Shown: positions 15,977 through 17,450 of the stretch, in pieces
How positions within the stretch are numbered: position 1 is the stretch's first letter
Layout of the letters: every line of letters begins with the position of its first letter
Source: Mageeibacillus sp. UBA3708
GTDB taxonomy: Bacteria; Bacillota; Clostridia; Saccharofermentanales; Saccharofermentanaceae
Reading direction: 5' to 3'
NCBI GenBank assembly: GCA_002371375.1
Contig: DFIB01000219.1
Coordinates: 1 to 17,450, forward strand
Length of the DNA: 17,450 nt
Notes under the pieces: model-generated
What the model was told of the DNA's origin: nothing
The model's database searches: none
The model's input: the letters and a program-made list of their open reading frames with translations, nothing else
Program-made: the position numbers and the translations under genes

Positions 15977-17450
15977 ATGGCAATTTATGAGAAGAAGAAC
16001 GTTGAAGACCTGAACGTTGCCGGCAAGAGAGTCATCGTACGTGTTGACTTTAATGTACCGCTGGACAAGAAGACAGGCGAGATCACAGACGACAAGCGTA
16101 TCAAGGGTGCCCTTCCCACAATCAAGTACCTTGTAGATAACAAGGCGAAGGTTATCCTCGTATCACACCTCGGACGTCCGAAGAACGGACCCGAGCCCGC
16201 ATTCTCCATGAAGCCTGCAGCAGACAGGCTCGCAGAGCTCATCGGCCAGCCCGTTACACTTGCTGACGATGTTATCGGCGAAGATGCAAAGGCTAAGGCT
16301 GCAGCACTTAAGGACGGCGAGATCCTTATGCTCGAGAACGTAAGATTCCACAAGGAAGAGACAAAGAACGATCCCAAGTTCGCAGCTGAGCTTGCTTCAA
16401 TGGCTGATCTGTATGTTAACGATGCTTTCGGTACAGCACACAGAGCACACGCTTCTACAGCAGGACTTGCTAACTTCCTTCCTTCAGCTTCAGGCTACCT
16501 GATCCAGAAGGAGATAGACTTCATCGGCGGAGCTTTATCCAATCCTGCAAGACCTTTCGTCGCTATTCTCGGCGGTGCCAAGGTATCTGACAAGATCGGT
16601 GTTATCACAAATCTCCTTGATAAGGCTGACACGATCATCATCGGCGGCGGTATGGCTTACACATTCATCGGCGCTATGGGCGGAACAGTAGGTAATTCAC
16701 TCTTCGAGGCAGATAAGGTTGATCTTGCTAAGGAACTCATCGCTAAGGCAGAAGAGAAGGGCGTTAAGCTCCTCCTTCCCGAGGATACTGTAGTTGCTGA
16801 CGATTTCAGCAATGACGCTAACTCCAAGGTAGTTCCCACAATGGAGATCCCCGACGGATGGGAAGGCCTCGACATCGGACCTAAGACCATCGAGAAGTTC
16901 TCCGCAGAGATCAAGAACGCCAAGACAATTATCTGGAACGGTCCTGCAGGCGTATTCGAGTTCGAGAAGTTCGCAGTAGGTACAAAGGCTCTGGCAGCAG
17001 CTATCGCTGAGTCAGATGCAGTATCCATCATCGGCGGCGGCGACTCTGCAGCAGCTATCGAGAAGCTCGGCTTCGCAGATAAGGTATCCCACATCTCCAC
17101 AGGTGGCGGCGCTTCACTCGAGTTCATCGAGGGTAAGGTTCTTCCCGGTATCGATTGCCTGAACGACAAGAATACAGGCAGGATCTTTGCAGCAGGCAAC
17201 TGGAAGATGAATTGCGGTATCCCTGCAGATGCTGTTAAGCTCATTGAGGCCCTCAAGCCCCTCGTTAAGGATGCAAAGGCCAGGATCGCTCTGGGCGTTC
17301 CCGCTACAGCTCTTGCAGCAGCTGTTGAGGCAGCAGCTTATTCCAATATCAAGATCGCAGCTCAGAACTGCCACTTCGAGGAGAAGGGTGCGTTCACAGG
17401 CGAGATCAGCCCTCTGTGGCTTGCCAAGATGGGCGTTAACTACTGCATCA
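15977..17450 (+). CDS. pgk-tpiA: Phosphoglycerate kinase-triosephosphate isomerase fusion, C-terminus cut by window edge
   Basis: The frame is open for 491 codons to the right edge. Residues 1 to about 397 are a complete phosphoglycerate kinase, which makes ATP from 1,3-bisphosphoglycerate. It has VRVDFNVPL (21-29), SHLGRP (63-68), LENVRFH (119-125), [13 protein letters not shown] (148-160), [12 protein letters not shown] (198-209), NGPAGVFE (321-328) and the nucleotide-binding GGGDSAAA (353-360). Normal kinases end near residue 395. Here a short linker (LNDKNTGR) runs straight into triosephosphate isomerase: [10 protein letters not shown] (403-412, catalytic Lys410), [20 protein letters not shown] (458-477) and [11 protein letters not shown]. 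The isomerase catalytic His and Glu lie past the edge. No stop or frameshift separates the parts. Fused PGK-TIM enzymes are known from Thermotoga maritima. ATG 15977 lies 10 bases after GGAG. The gene is preceded by its own promoter. Confidence 0.95.
   Translation, partial: MAIYEKKNVEDLNVAGKRVIVRVDFNVPLDKKTGEITDDKRIKGALPTIKYLVDNKAKVILVSHLGRPKNGPEPAFSMKPAADRLAELIGQPVTLADDVIGEDAKAKAAALKDGEILMLENVRFHKEETKNDPKFAAELASMADLYVNDAFGTAHRAHASTAGLANFLPSASGYLIQKEIDFIGGALSNPARPFVAILGGAKVSDKIGVITNLLDKADTIIIGGGMAYTFIGAMGGTVGNSLFEADKVDLAKELIAKAEEKGVKLLLPEDTVVADDFSNDANSKVVPTMEIPDGWEGLDIGPKTIEKFSAEIKNAKTIIWNGPAGVFEFEKFAVGTKALAAAIAESDAVSIIGGGDSAAAIEKLGFADKVSHISTGGGASLEFIEGKVLPGIDCLNDKNTGRIFAAGNWKMNCGIPADAVKLIEALKPLVKDAKARIALGVPATALAAAVEAAAYSNIKIAAQNCHFEEKGAFTGEISPLWLAKMGVNYCI

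Overview
The window looks like a chromosomal segment of a fermentative, plant-polymer-degrading member of the Bacillota, probably class Clostridia. The evidence is a CtsR-controlled ctsR-mcsA-mcsB-clpC operon, AAGGAGG-type ribosome binding sites, an anaerobic glycyl-radical pyruvate formate-lyase with its activase, a secreted GH5 glycanase, and a DUF1846 protein. Genus-level placement is not possible from reading alone. I see no tRNA, rRNA, CRISPR array, transposase or integrase.

Layout. (1) 1-889, minus: an unrecognised protein with a Pro/Glu/Arg-rich repetitive tail that leaves the left edge. (2) 1067-2632, minus: PutP-type sodium/proline symporter, with a terminator hairpin behind it. (3) 2694-4115, plus, divergent from putP: exported GH5 endoglucanase with a Thr/Pro/Glu linker and a C-terminal membrane anchor. 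(4) 4188-7210: pyruvate formate-lyase and its radical-SAM activase, stop and start overlapping. (5) 7263-8747: DUF1846 protein, closed by a strong hairpin. (6) 8900-9670: a PD-(D/E)XK-nuclease-like protein, apparently made from a leaderless mRNA. (7) 9688-9823: a large imperfect palindrome built of GTTAC/GTAAC units. (8) 9863-15875: CtsR operators and promoter, then ctsR, mcsA, mcsB, clpC and, overlapping clpC, a PlsC-type acyltransferase with a zinc ribbon. (9) 15977 to the right edge: a phosphoglycerate kinase fused in frame to triosephosphate isomerase.

How the genes fit together. The GH5 enzyme would release sugars from beta-glucan at the cell surface. Pgk-TpiA would carry them through lower glycolysis, and Pfl would turn pyruvate into acetyl-CoA and formate. 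The ctsR operon is the protein quality-control module.

The most unusual signal is in that module. McsB keeps the arginine-kinase fold but has lost most of the residues used for ATP binding and phosphoryl transfer, as well as the phosphoarginine pocket. The ClpC N-domain has Lys where one of the two phosphoarginine-binding Glu residues should be. Meanwhile the operators, CtsR and the zinc fingers of McsA are intact. I infer a CtsR/ClpC system that works without arginine phosphorylation, with McsB kept as a pseudokinase. Other items worth checking are the long palindrome, the leaderless nuclease-like gene with an operator-like palindrome over its -35, the Pgk-TpiA fusion, and the acyltransferase embedded in a stress operon.
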